A stretch of 64,000 nucleotides of DNA from Heterohyrax brucei (GCA_028571685.1 CM053162.1:49178351-49242350), one strand, 5' to 3'; positions 10,715 through 21,033 are shown, numbered from the stretch's first letter. Translations and numbers: made by a program. Notes: a model not told the origin generated them from the letters alone.

Positions 10715-10881
10715 ACAAAAAACAAAGAACTCAAATCCATTGCCATTGAGCTGATTCCGACTCATAACAACCCTATAGCATAGAACTGTCCCCCAGGGCT
10801 TCCAAGGAGCAGCCACTGAATCTGAACTGCTGATATTTTGGCTAGCAGCCAAACACTTAACCATTGTACTGCTAGGGCCAC
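10715..10881 (-). repeat. AfroSINE, minus strand
   Basis: Reads 'ccattgagctgattccgact', 'cataacaaccctatagcata', 'gaactgtcccccagggcttc', 'ttggctagcagccaaacact' and 'ccattgtactgctagggcc'. An A-rich tract (10707-10725) marks its 3' side. Confidence 0.9.
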
Positions 10882-10882
10882 C

Positions 10883-11575
10883 TACAACACATTTGTGATT
10901 TTGTGATGGACTGTTTTGACTCAGCATGATGTTTTGAAGGTTCATTTATGTTGTAGCATGTATCAGTGCTTCATTTTAATGGAAGAGTGATATTCCATTG
11001 TATGTATATACTACATTTTGTTGATCTATTCATTGACTGATGGATAGTTAGATTGTTTGTACTTTTTTGCTATTGTGAACTAGAGTATAGTGAACATTGG
11101 TATACATATGCCTGTTTATGTTGCCAGTTTCAAGTCTTTTGGAGATATACCTAAGAGTTGTTAAAATGTATAGTAGCTTTATACTTAACTAGCTGAGGAA
11201 CTACTATATTATTTTACTGCATGACTGGTCCATTATGCATTCCCACCAGCAATAGGTGAAGGTTCAATTTCTGAGCATCTTTACCAACTCTTGTTATCCC
11301 TCCCCTAAAAACAAATGGGAAAAAAACTTATCCATCATGGTGGCAATGAAGTGATATCTTGTTATTTTGATTTGCGTCTTCCTAATGACTAATGATGTTG
11401 AGCATCTTTTCAGGTGCTTTTTGGCCATTTTTGTATTTTCTTTGGTGAAATGTCTGTCCAGACCCTTTGGCTATTTTTCATTTCAATTGCTTATCTTTTT
11501 CTTATTAAGTTGTAAGAATTCTTTGTATATTCTGGATATTAAACCCTTGTCTGATATATAGTTCCCCAAAATTTA
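10883..11575 (-). mobile_element. Second LINE-1 3' fragment, minus strand
   Basis: Covers the same LINE-1 region as the copy at 7100-8480 again: 'ttgactcagcatgatgtttt', 'gatattccattgtatgtata', 'gcattcccaccagcaatagg', 'ctaatgactaatgatgttga', 'gaattctttgtatattctgg'. It must therefore be a separate insertion. It has no reading frame left. Confidence 0.85.
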
Positions 11576-11579
11576 AACT

Positions 11580-12600
11580 CTAGTTGCATGGACCAGTCTC
11601 CTCCCTTTCCAAAGACCATATTAATTCTGCATTCAGTCACAGCACAGCTGAACAGTTGAAAAAAATGTCTTTTCATATCACAAATCATCTAATACCTTCA
11701 CAAGGATATGAGTTATTTAAATTGATGATCTCTATTTGGAACAGCCACTGGATATCAGTTAATTATACAACTGTGTAAGGAAATAAAAAAATTGAGTGGG
11801 AAGTTTCCAACCAGAGAAGAACTCTCAAACACCACCATTATTTGTTTATTTCACTTCTGTATTTTAGTAATTTTTAAATTGGTATTAATTTACATTTTTT
11901 TAAAGTTGATCAAATGCAGAATAGTAAAATAAGAATGTAAAACTATGAGCAGAAGCAAAAAAATTAAATAGCATATGTCACTCATAAGTCTAATTTTAAT
12001 AATAACCCATATGGTTTTGAAGACAAGTAGCTGTCAATAGATGCTTCTTTCAGGAAAGATTCAAATTTGAACATTCTTTTAATTGTACAACCTGAAGACA
12101 AAAAAGAGGTCGACTAGGAATGAAACCCAACACTGTTGTCAGGATAAAGGTGACTCTCCATGCAACGAACACTCAGCTATAAACAACAGCAATGACAAAT
12201 GAGAGCAGAATCAGAATCTCATTGAATCCTTGTCCCCTTGATTCCATAATCATAAACTGCAGCCTCCTGCAGAGTATCTCTGGGTGTGAATGAGCTGATG
12301 GCAAGCCCCTCTACTCTTACAAATGTGGACAGATTTCACTTTCTGCAGGAAGGTTTTCTTGAAAACCTGATACTTGGCGTGGCCTGAAGGCAGATTATGG
12401 TTAGAGTTGCCGGAAATCCTCCAAATGCTGAGGCCCTATCACTTGTTCAGGAAACTCAGTATATTCAGTAATAACAACATTCATTTTTGTTTGTCTCCCT
12501 GTGTTCTTCTCCTAGAGCCTAAGCAGCAGTCAGTAGCAGGGATGAGCACGTGGTGACGCATTTGGTTTTATGAAATTCTCACTTATCCCTCCAATACTAC
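11580..12600. other. Unassigned sequence
   Basis: AT-rich, no repeat recognised, except that the left edge is the end of the LINE-1. No exon-like frame. Confidence 0.35.
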
Positions 12601-12678
12601 CTCCATGGTGTGTCCCCAGCCATCCAATGTTCAATGTGTGCCATCTCTGGACAATTCAGTGGTTTCTGCATTTACGTC

Positions 12679-12850
12679 TGTTTCAACAAACAGATGTAAA
12701 ACTGGAAGTGCTTACTCACATGTGATAAGAAACTTGGAATATAGTTACCTGGCCAATCAAGTGGAAAAGATCCATGTTTCTGTCTATTCCAAAGAAAAGC
12801 AATCCAATGGGATGCAGAAATTATTGACCACTGTTGCTCATATTGGAAAC
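12679..12850 (+). mobile_element. RTE segment, duplicate A
   Basis: RTE reverse-transcriptase region recognisable from 'tgtttcaacaaacagatg', 'ggccaatcaagtggaaaaga' and 'ttccaaagaaaagcaatcca'. It closely matches 13508-13679, including changes not shared with the third RTE copy near 62650, so it looks like a local duplicate. The plus-strand open frame (12605-12979) is a chance reading through it. Confidence 0.75.
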
Positions 12851-12859
12851 AGAACAAAG

Positions 12860-13390
12860 AATAGAGCAAAGAATAAAGAAAGGCAAAGTACTTGTCCTCG
12901 TGAAGCTTACACTATGGTGTGGGGAGACTGTAAAAATATTGACTTATATACAGACCTAGATATACATGACTATATCTAGCATGTCTAGAGACACATTTAT
13001 GGAATAGAATGTAATATACAAATATATTAAAATATTATATCTGCATACAAATAAACATTTATATTTCAATACTTAGGGTAATAAGTGATATGGAGAAAAC
13101 TAAAGAAAGGAAACCCAGAGAGCATATGTGTGGGGAGGAATTTTTGATCAGATGACTACAAAAGACTTTACTGAGAAAACATCTGAGCAGTGACTTGATG
13201 GAGTAGAAGGAGCGAGTCACGAGGAATCTGTAACAAGAGCATTACAAGAAGATAAATAAGCAAGTATAATGGCCCTGAGTTAGAATTATGCTTGATGTTT
13301 TCAAGGAAATTGAATTCACATTGTGGAAGAATCACATTGCTTGGAGTGCAGAGAATAGAAGATAAAATTGCAAGTATAGAAATGGGAAAA
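12860..13390 (+). repeat. L2 LINE fragment
   Basis: The order of phrases follows the L2 3' region: 'cgtgaagcttacactatgg', 'gtgtggggagactg', 'agggtaataagtgatatgga', 'acttgatggagtagaagg', 'gagcgagtcac', 'aagtataatggccctgag'. Strongly diverged, as expected of a repeat older than placental mammals. Confidence 0.55.
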
Positions 13391-13676
13391 AAACTAGTTA
13401 AGAAGATAGTATGTACTCAAGAATGACATGCAGAGAATAAGCTCAAGCTGCACTGAAGGCATTGGTGAAAAATAAGGTTCCAGGAACTGAAATAGTACCA
13501 ACTGACATGTTTCAATAAACGGATGTAAAATGGAAAGTGTTTACTCACAAGTGATAAGAAATTTGGAATATAGTGACGTTGCCAATCAAGTGGAAAAGAT
13601 CCTTATTTGTGCCCATTCCAAAGAAAACTGATCCAACAGGATGCAGAACTTATTGACCACTGTCTCTAACATTGGA

Positions 13677-13834
13677 AATACTGGTGGTGTAGTGGCTGCT
13701 AACCAAAAGGTTGTCAGTTTGAATCCAACAGGCACTCCTTGGAAACTGAATGGGGCAGTTCCACTCTTTCCTATGGGTTGCTATGAGTTGGAATCAACTT
13801 GAGTTGGAATCAACTTGATGGTGATAGGTTTGAT
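13677..13834 (+). repeat. AfroSINE with internal 16-bp duplication
   Basis: 'actggtggtgtagtggctgc', 'taaccaaaaggttgtcagtt', 'gcactccttggaaactgaat', then the tail. The 16-bp word gagttggaatcaactt stands twice in tandem at 13785-13816, exactly repeated. Inserted in the RTE copy. Confidence 0.92.
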
Positions 13835-13841
13835 TCTTCTT

Positions 13842-13982
13842 TGGTGCCACAGCAGTTAAGAACTAAGGTTGCTAACCAAAAGGTAAGCAGTTTGAATCCA
13901 CCAGTTACTCTTTAGAAACTATGGGGGCAGTTCTATTGTATTGTGTAGAATTGCTATGAAACTCAACAGTGACGTGTATGGG
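13842..13982 (+). repeat. AfroSINE, second in tandem
   Basis: 'cacagcagttaagaactaag', 'ttgctaaccaaaaggtaagc', 'gaatccaccagttactcttt', 'gggggcagttctattgtatt', 'ttgctatgaaactcaacagt'. It follows the preceding SINE directly, probably inserted in that element's A-rich tail. Confidence 0.88.
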
Positions 13983-15223
13983 TATCATTAACACCACACA
14001 CAAGTATACTTACGTTGAAGATTACTCAATAACAATTGCAGCAGTACGTTGACAAGTATTTGTCTGATAAGCTGGATTCAGAAGGGGACTTGGAACAAGG
14101 GATATCACTGCTGATGACAGATGGATTTTGATTAAAAGCAGAGAATACCAGAAAGATGCTTAGCTTTGTTTTATTGACCATGAAAATGTACTTAACTGTG
14201 TGAACCATAACAAATTATGGATAGCATTTGGAAGAATGGAAATTCCAGAACACTGACTTGTGCTCACGAGGAACCTGTACATGTTCCAAGAGGCATTCTT
14301 TTGGACAGAACAAAGGGCTATTACACGGTTTAAACATACACATCAGGGTTATAGTCTTTCACTATACTTCTTCAATCTTATGCTGAGCAAGTACCCCAAG
14401 TAACTGAACTATATGAAAATGAATGTGACATCAGAATTGAAGGAAGACTGATTAACAACCTGTGATATGCAGATAATACAACCTTGTCTGGTAAATGTGA
14501 TGACAAAAGGCTACAGCCTTCAGTAGAGATTATACCTCAGCACCAAAACTCAAAATTCCTCACAGCTGGACCAACAAGCATGATCATGGTGAAAGCAGAA
14601 TATACTGAAGTTGTCAAGGATTTCATTTTACTCAAATCCATAATCAACACCCATTGTAGCAGCAATCGAGAAATCAAATAATGTATTACATTAGGCAAAT
14701 CTGCTGCAGAAGACCTCTTTAAAGTGCTAGAAATCAGTGATTTCACTTTGACAGCTAAGGAACATCTGATTTAAGCCATGATATTTTTAATTGTCTCACA
14801 TGTGTGTGAAAAGCTGGATAATGAAGGAGGACTGAAGAAGAACTGGTGTATTTGACTTACGGTGCTGATGGAGAATATTGAATACATCATGGACTGCCAC
14901 AGGAACAGATCTGTCTTGGAAGAATTAAAGCCAGAATGTTCTTTATAAGTGAGGATGACAAGACTTTGTCTCACTGCTTTGGACACATCATCAAGAGAGA
15001 TTGGTACCTGGCAAAGTACATCATGTTTGGTGAAGTAGAGCATTAGTGTAAAAGAGGAAGACCCTCAACAAGATGGATTGACACAGTGGCTGCAACAATG
15101 AGGCAAACATAGCAAGGCTTCTGAAGAAGGTACAGAACCAGGCAGTGTTTAGTTGTGTTGTATGAGTCGGAACATACTGTGGGTCAGAACCCACTTAATG
15201 GTACCTACTAACAATGGGATAGA

Positions 15224-15512
15224 GATGGAGGTGGTTCGGTGGTAGAATTCTCGCTTTCCATGTAAGAGACCCTATTTTGATACTTGCTCAATGTCCCTTA
15301 TGCATAGCTACCACTCGTCTTCATGCCGCTGGAATATTGAACAGAGTTCAGCAGAGCATCCATACTAAGAAATACTGAGAAGAAAGGCCTGTTGATCTAG
15401 CATGAACATCATCCAGTGAAAACACTGTGGATCACAACAGTCTGCTCTTGTTGTACATGAGGCCACCAGAAGTCAGGGCTAAGTAGATGATAGCTTGCAA
15501 CAACAATAGCAA
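15224..15512 (+). repeat. SINE with tRNA-Gly-like head
   Basis: The start 'ggtggttcggtggtagaatt' followed by 'ctcgctttccatgtaagaga' is close to the 5' half of tRNA-Gly (box A TGGTTCGGTGG). The body then reads 'agcagagcatccatactaag', 'gaagaaaggcctgttgatct', 'gtggatcacaacagtctgct', and the end is 'gatagcttgcaacaacaata'. The same layout occurs at 24425-24786, 29408-29672 and 44764-45096. No cloverleaf follows, so it is a SINE, not a tRNA gene. Confidence 0.85.
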
Positions 15513-15514
15513 AA

Positions 15515-16145
15515 GGATCATCAGGATGGTGGTGGAAAATACCCACATTTTGACCCTAAAATGTTGACTCTTTTTTACATTTTACAATCTGTGAAAATGG
15601 GAAGTGTTGATCCGACTCAATGGCACTTGGCTTGGCTTTACACATGATGGATCCTTGCAATCATCATAGGCCCAGAGGCATAGAGATGTAGTTGTTCCTG
15701 TCTGCACAGGCACACATTTGATTTTGGATTTTTATTGTCCCACAGCTGAATTATGTGTCACTGAGTACTTGGCAACTTTTGTTCAAAATTTGCAAGAAAA
15801 GCAGTATTTCATGACAACTACTCTTAAAGACACTTGTTGTTGTTAGACACCTAGGGTAATATTTTCCGGGGGAAACATATTTGTATGAGTGGGTCAGAAA
15901 TGAGTCATAAGATGGATTCTGAAGGATAAGAGTTTTGGAAACCTTATCCAATTTATTTCACATACATTTTCCTTTTGGTATACATACCAGGATAATATAT
16001 GGTTAAAAAGATTATAAATCTATGAAAGTCTAAAAGAGATTTTCAGATAAATATAAAATAAAAAGAATCTAAACAATGGCCCTGGTTATTTATTGCCAAA
16101 ATTGTATCCCTTTTTATGAGTGATTCTTACACTTGATGGGACCTT
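15515..16145. other. Unassigned sequence
   Basis: The first 140 bp ends in 'ccgactcaatggcacttgg', which resembles the SINE/RTE tail, so a decayed SINE remnant is possible. The rest is unassigned. Confidence 0.35.
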
Positions 16146-16149
16146 ACTC

Positions 16150-16470
16150 TTGACGGTAACCAGTAAATTAGAGGAACCATTGACAGGGCAGAGGGAAACT
16201 GATAGTAAGGAATGGGATCAGGAGCTATGTTTGGGACAAGTTGGATTTCAGATCTCATTAGACATACAAGTAAAAGACCAAGAAGAGAGCTAGATGTCAA
16301 GGAGGAAGTCTAAAGTCAGAAGAGAGGTCTGGTCTGGAGACAAAATGTGGGAGTCATCAGTGTTATAAATAGTACAAACAAGACTGAGTGAGATCACCAG
16401 AGAGCAAGTGTAAACAGGGGTGAAATCTGAAGTCATTTAGAAGTTGGAAACTGTAGACGTGTCAACAGCT
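16150..16470 (+). repeat. L2 LINE fragment
   Basis: 'gatctcattagacatacaag', 'aggtctggtctggagacaaa', 'tgggagtcatcagtgttata', 'actgagtgagatcaccagag' follow the L2 3' region in order. The related stretch at 40190-41285 covers an earlier part of the same repeat. Confidence 0.55.
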
Positions 16471-16474
16471 CGTA

Positions 16475-17128
16475 ACGGGAAGCTGTGTTCTACTTCCTTA
16501 TGTAGGTGGAACTTATAAATAAAATGAGCCTGCCAACCTCAAAAGGACCTTGAATTTGTTTATTTATTAAAAAAAAAGCCTGTTACAGAATAGTTCTTAG
16601 TAGATATTCTTAATAAAAACCACAGTAAAGGACAAAGTCAGATAACTAGTGCTGAATTTAAGCAGAACATCTTATTACAACTCCTTAAAGAATGAGAAAA
16701 ACAGGCCTGGGCTCTGCAGAGTGAAAAAAGAGTCTTACCACAAGTGGTTAGTCTTTCAGATAGCACTTATGAAAACTTTTCAGATTGCCTAGTTACCCAA
16801 ATAAATTTTCCAAAAGTAAAAATATTTTGGTGATGGGTTGTACTGTCTAATGTGGCATCATCCTGCTAACAGATGAGGAAAAGGAAGCCTGGAACTACAA
16901 GAAGATCAACCCTAGATGGGGTGCTCAGTATGGCAGGCACCAGGGCCTACTGTCCTTTTGCTTCCAGTTCAACACTGTGCATTGCTGCACAATTAAAAAA
17001 AAAACAAAGTTAAGAGAAATTTGTGAAAAGTATCACAACATTTAAGCACAGCCCTATTTCCACACAAACACACACACACAATAAAAAACCAAAATCTATA
17101 TAAATTTCAATTGCAGTTCAGTATGGCA
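16475..17128. other. Unassigned; short simple tracts
   Basis: Poly(A) runs at 16568-16576 and 16994-17005 and a (CA)n run near 17062-17080. Nothing else recognised. Confidence 0.4.
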
Positions 17129-17129
17129 T

Positions 17130-17293
17130 TTATCGGATACTCTGGTTGTGTAGTGGTTAAGTGCTATGGTTGCTAACCAAAAGGTTGCTAGTTTGAATCC
17201 ACCAGGCATTCCATGGAAACTGTACAGTGCAGTACTACTCTGCCCTTTAGGGCCACTATGAGTCAGAACTGACTCAATGACTTTTTTTAAATG
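17130..17293 (+). repeat. AfroSINE
   Basis: 'tctggttgtgtagtggttaa', 'ggttgctaaccaaaaggttg', 'gaatccaccaggcattccat', 'gccactatgagtcagaactg'. Well ordered and full length. Confidence 0.93.
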
Positions 17294-17652
17294 GAATTTA
17301 TATTTGGGGTTTCATTAGACTGTAAGTTTGCCTTAAAATTCTTATTTAAACTTTGTCAGAAACATGTACAAGATGAAGTGAAACTACATGCTCCTTGTAA
17401 GGCAATGTTGTGTGAAAAAACAAAAGAGAATTTCAAACAGCTTCCATAAGACTGAGTCTTAATTCAGTCAGTCTTGATAATTAATAAAATAAACATTAAG
17501 GTTATTTGAGCACATAAATGTGACTATTTCTCACACAAATATGATCATCTCCTTCTTAGCATGAAAATGCTCTTAATCTATATCAGTATATTCTACCTTA
17601 TATTTGGTATAGATTCAAACTTAGGACTCCACCATAATAAAGAACCTGCATT

Positions 17653-17997
17653 ATACAGATGACACAACCTTGCTGCTGCAAGTGAAGACAACTTGAATCT
17701 CTCACTGATGAAAATCAAGATCTACAGCTTTTAGTATAGATAACACTTCAACATAAAGAAAACAAAAATGCTCACAAATGTACCAATAAGCAACATCATT
17801 ATGAATAAAGAAAAGACTGACGTTGTCAAGGATTACATTTTACTTGCAGCCACAATCAACGTCTATGGAAGCAGTAGTCAAGAAATCCAAAGATGTACTG
17901 CTTTGAGAATATGGGATGCAAAACGTATCTTTAAAGCATTAAAATAAATAAACAGAAAAACACTTTGAGGGTTAAGGTGCCCCTGACCCAAGCCATA
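17653..17997 (+). mobile_element. RTE LINE, left part
   Basis: Begins in the stretch 'cagatgacacaaccttgctg' (the sequence around the YADD box) and reads 'cataaagaaaacaaaaatgc', 'aataagcaacatcattatga', 'gacgttgtcaaggattacat', 'tggaagcagtagtcaagaaa' up to 'tgacccaagccata'. It continues at 19883 after an LTR-type insertion. Confidence 0.9.
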
Positions 17998-18515
17998 TGT
18001 TTTTGTCGTCTAGTGCTGCTATAAAACAAAACCACAAATGGATAGCTTTAGCAAAGAGAAATTTCTTTTCTCAGAGCATAGCAGGCTAGAAGTTCAAATT
18101 CAGGGCATCATCTCCAGAAGAGCCTCATTCTCAGTCTTTCCTTGGGCTGGAAGCATCTTAGTGCAGGAACCTGAGGTCCAGAGGATGCTCTATGCTCCCA
18201 GTTCCGCTTTCATGGTGGCATGAAGTCCCTAACTCTCAACTTGCTTGTCTTGCTTTCTATCTCTTGTAAGATAGAGGGTGGTGAAGCCACACCCCAGGGA
18301 AACTCCTTTTACATTGGATCCGGGGTGTGACCTTAACAAGGGTGTTACAATTCCATCTTAATCCTCTTTAACATGATCTAATATTCCCTTGTTAGCCACA
18401 GGCAAATGTTAGGATTTATAACACGTAGGAAAAGTACAGTCACAAAGTGGAAGAAAACTACACAACACTGGGAACCATGGACTAATCGAGTTGACACATA
18501 TTTATAGGGGAACAT
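17998..18515 (-). repeat. LTR-like element, minus strand (left arm of inverted pair)
   Basis: From the plus strand: 'ttgtcgtctagtgctgctat', 'tagcaggctagaagttcaaa', 'cagggaaactccttttacat', 'ctgggaaccatggactaatc'. This is the reverse complement of the LTR type seen at 18516-19015, 23657-24151, 28309-28821 and about 47052-47570. Confidence 0.78.
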
Positions 18516-19015
18516 TTATCATGGACTGAATTGTGTTCCCTAAAAAACTCTGTGTAGCAATTTGCCTGGGCCATGGTTCCTAGTGTTGTGTGATGTTCCT
18601 CCATGTTGGCATTCCTGCCTCTGTGACGTGAATGAGGATGGATGGGTGCTGTTGTGGTGATGGGGAAGGGCTTAATGAGTGAAACTGTATTGCAACTTGA
18701 AGCAGTCTCTTGAGATATAAAAGAAAGAATCTGCAAGAGAGATTTGGGGACCTCGTACTGTTAACAAAGAAAGCAGTGCCGGGAACTGAGCACATCCTTT
18801 GGAAAGGACTGGGGTCCCTGTGCTCAGAAGCTTCTAATCCAGGAGAAGATGGATGATAAGGACCTTCCTCCAGCACCAGCGGAGAAAGCCTTCCCCCAGA
18901 GCTGACACCCTGAATTTGGAATTTTAGCTTACTGGTCTGTGACAAATAAAATTTTTCTTTTTGAAGCCATGCATTTATGATATTTCCATTAAAGTAGCAC
19001 TAGACAACTCAAACA
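18516..19015 (+). repeat. LTR-like element, plus strand (right arm of inverted pair)
   Basis: Starts 'tatcatggactgaattgtgt' and runs through 'gagatataaaagaaagaatc' (possible TATA region), 'gcagtgccgggaactgagca', 'agctgacaccctgaatttgg' and a polyadenylation-type signal in 'gtgacaaataaaatttttc', ending near 'gtagcactagacaactc'. It faces the copy at 17998, giving two arms of about 500 bp. Confidence 0.8.
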
Positions 19016-19445
19016 ATATTCCACCCTTTGACCCTCTAAAATTAATGTACTTGCTACATGTAAGATGTATTTACCCCATCAAATCCAATAACTTTAATCT
19101 GAGAACTCTCGAATACAAGTGATCTGCTTCCAAAGTATAATGGCAGAACAGGCACAAGCTAGACATTTCCATTACTAATAGGAGAAACCGGAGGGAAGTG
19201 AGCAGCGAGCAGATACATTACATTAGCCCTCAAGGCCTTGCAAATAATCCTCTGTTTTCTGAGGCCATTTACACAATAGCCCTGCCCTTAGGATTCTAGG
19301 TATTGGCCATACTTTCAGATTCTGTATGCAAGCCCCTCTGCCCTGGGCTCTAGCTCTGCCTTCCACCCCAGTGAACAGCAATTCTGCTTACTCGACTTCA
19401 GGTGCAACATTCTCCTAGTCCATGAGAGCTGGAACTCCATCCTTA

Positions 19446-19540
19446 GAAACTCCAGAGGCCATGACTCTACCCTTTGAAACCCCAGAGGCCGTGACTCCAC
19501 CCTTTGAAACCCCAGAAATCAAGGCCACAACTTTTGAGAC
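19446..19540. repeat. 30-bp tandem repeat, about three units
   Basis: The unit begins at 19446, 19476 and 19506, each starting 'gaaac(t/c)ccaga', the first two followed by 'ggcc(a/g)tgactc(t/c)accct'. On the plus strand it happens to stay open and gives a repeated Thr-Pro-Glu-Ala reading, which I regard as chance. Confidence 0.85.
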
Positions 19541-19642
19541 TAAGGCAGCTCAACTTCCTATATTCCCTGTCTCTTTAGGATCTGCTTCCTGGTTTCTTGG
19601 TCTCTTGGTTCTTTGGGCCTTACTCTTGCATCTGCCCTACTG

Positions 19643-19731
19643 GAGTAAGTATTCCAAAGCTCTGTAGCCTATCAGAGTAAGTATTCCAAAGCTCTGTAGC
19701 CTATCAGAGTAAGTATTCCAAAGCTCTGTAG
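19643..19731. repeat. 32-bp tandem repeat, 2.8 units
   Basis: Units start at 19643, 19675 and 19707 with 'gagtaagtattccaaagctc'. The first two are identical as read and the third is partial. Near-identity suggests recent expansion or homogenisation, in contrast to the decayed surroundings. Confidence 0.95.
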
Positions 19732-19882
19732 CTCCACTGATAAGTGCCTGGAAGAGAAGTAGAAAACTAAAACAGAGGACAACCCTACAATACTGGGAAT
19801 CATTGATTTGACACACTGATGTAGTTTTGACATGAGCTAACACATATTTTGGGGGGATATAATTCAATCCATGACACCATGT

Positions 19883-20325
19883 TTTTTTCAATGATCTTTT
19901 ATGCATGTGAAAGCTGGACTATAAATAAGGAACACTGAAGAAGAATTGATACCTTTGAATCATGGTATTGGTGAAGAAGATTGACTATACCACAGACTGC
20001 CAGAAGAATGAACAAATCTGTCTTGGAAAAACTGAAGCCAGAATGTTCCTATGGAGACAAGGATGGTGAGACTTAGTCTTACGTACTTTAGGCATGCTAT
20101 TAGGAGGATCAGCCACTAAAGAAAGACATCATCCCTAATATGGAGTCATCAAAAGAGAGGAATGCCCTAACCTCTTGAGATAGGCTGACATAGTATCTGC
20201 ATCAACTTGCGTAGCACCAATCTTGAGGAGGAGCAGAAACTTGCAGGGTTTCATTCTGTTATACACAGAGTCGCTAGGAGTTGGAACCACCTCAGTGGCA
20301 CCTGACAGCAACAAGAACATCGTAA
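19883..20325 (+). mobile_element. RTE LINE, right part to 3' end
   Basis: Continues the copy broken at 17997: 'tgcatgtgaaagctggacta', 'cacagactgccagaagaatg', 'aacaaatctgtcttggaaaa', 'gcatgctattaggaggatca', ending 'cacctgacagcaacaag'. Together the two parts make a 3' fragment of about 790 bp. Confidence 0.9.
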
Positions 20326-20399
20326 CTGTTGCCAGAATTTTTCCCCTGTCTACATGCCTCAGTAGAAAGCTGCTTACAAGTGAAGTAGTGAACGGAGGT

Positions 20400-20625
20400 A
20401 ATAGCTTTGAGCCAAGATCTAACTCTGTATTGTAGCCCTATTATTGATTGGCTGTGTGGCATTTTTGAGTTTCTTGATTTCTCTGAGGCTTAGATTCCTA
20501 AACTGGTCATTGGGATTGCATTAGGTCTAAGGACTGTTGTACAAAATAAATGACTTAGTTAAGTTACATGACATTCCAACTGTACTTGGTACTTAGTAAA
20601 TATCATTAAATCTTAGCTTCCCAAT
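20400..20625 (+). repeat. MIR fragment
   Basis: 'gattggctgtgtggcatttt', 'ttctctgaggcttagattcc', 'acttggtacttagtaaatat' follow the MIR order (tRNA-derived head, 'cctcagtttcc' core, 'cacatagtaggtgctcaata' tail). Confidence 0.6.
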
Positions 20626-20629
20626 GCAT

Positions 20630-21030
20630 AATGCTTGTTTTAACTTTGTATCCTGGGGATATTATCCATGCTACTGTTTATTTTTCAGTCCATCCAGTTG
20701 TTTTATTCAGTACATTATTATAGATCATAAAAACAAGTAAAATATGTTTTCTATAATGCTATTTTCCTTTTTATTCAAGAACCGTAAACATTTACAATCT
20801 TTCAAACACCTTTTTGGGTGTTCTGTTTTTGGATTGCTTCATTTCCACTCAAACTGAAGTATGAGTAGCTTTTGTTTATGTAGCAGCGTGTGTCTGTTTG
20901 CTACTTAAGACAAATTCTATTTTCCTTCTACTGAATAAAAGGAGCAGTTACTTTTGTAAAGTACAAATCTGACTACATTTTGAACCTGTATCCTAACTTA
21001 ACCCAGACCCTTCTTTCAGACTATATAGAC
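20630..21030. other. Unassigned sequence
   Basis: AT-rich, nothing recognised. Confidence 0.35.
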
Positions 21031-21033
21031 CCA

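Larger units (their letters stand above)
13435..15215 (+). mobile_element. RTE LINE, reverse-transcriptase and 3' part, decayed
   Basis: The reading region follows the RTE reverse transcriptase in order: the fingers part at 13508-13679, then after two SINEs 'tgttttattgaccatgaaaa' and 'catcagggttatagtctttc'. The box equivalent to YADD is at about 14466-14480, now read as YADN after a stop. Next come 'gttgtcaaggatttcatttt', 'gcaaatctgctgcagaag' and 'gaccctcaacaagatggatt', then the tail 'gaaccaggcagtgttt'. Many stops and frameshifts; no product possible. The SINEs at 13677-13985 interrupt it. Confidence 0.9.
19016..19882 (-). repeat. LTR-element remainder, minus strand, with tandem repeats
   Basis: The last part (about 19735-19882) ends 'ggggggatataattcaatcc' and 'atgacacc', the 5' end of the same minus-strand LTR type, after which the RTE resumes. 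The stretch 19016-19735 has words such as 'gatctgcttccaaagtataa' and 'tggcagaacaggcacaagct' that I associate with long mammalian MaLR/ERVL-type LTR sequence. It contains two minisatellites and no viral reading frame. Confidence 0.6.

Noticed and set aside
12605-12979. 124-codon frame as a gene
   Set aside because: It runs through RTE and L2 sequence with no conserved frame.
15224-15295. tRNA-Gly gene
   Set aside because: Only the 5' half resembles the tRNA; box B is decayed, no acceptor stem closes, and the SINE body follows.
19422-19667. Repeat protein with T-P-E-A units and a hydrophobic C-terminus
   Set aside because: The pattern is produced by a 30-bp minisatellite in an LTR element; the frame is only 81 codons.
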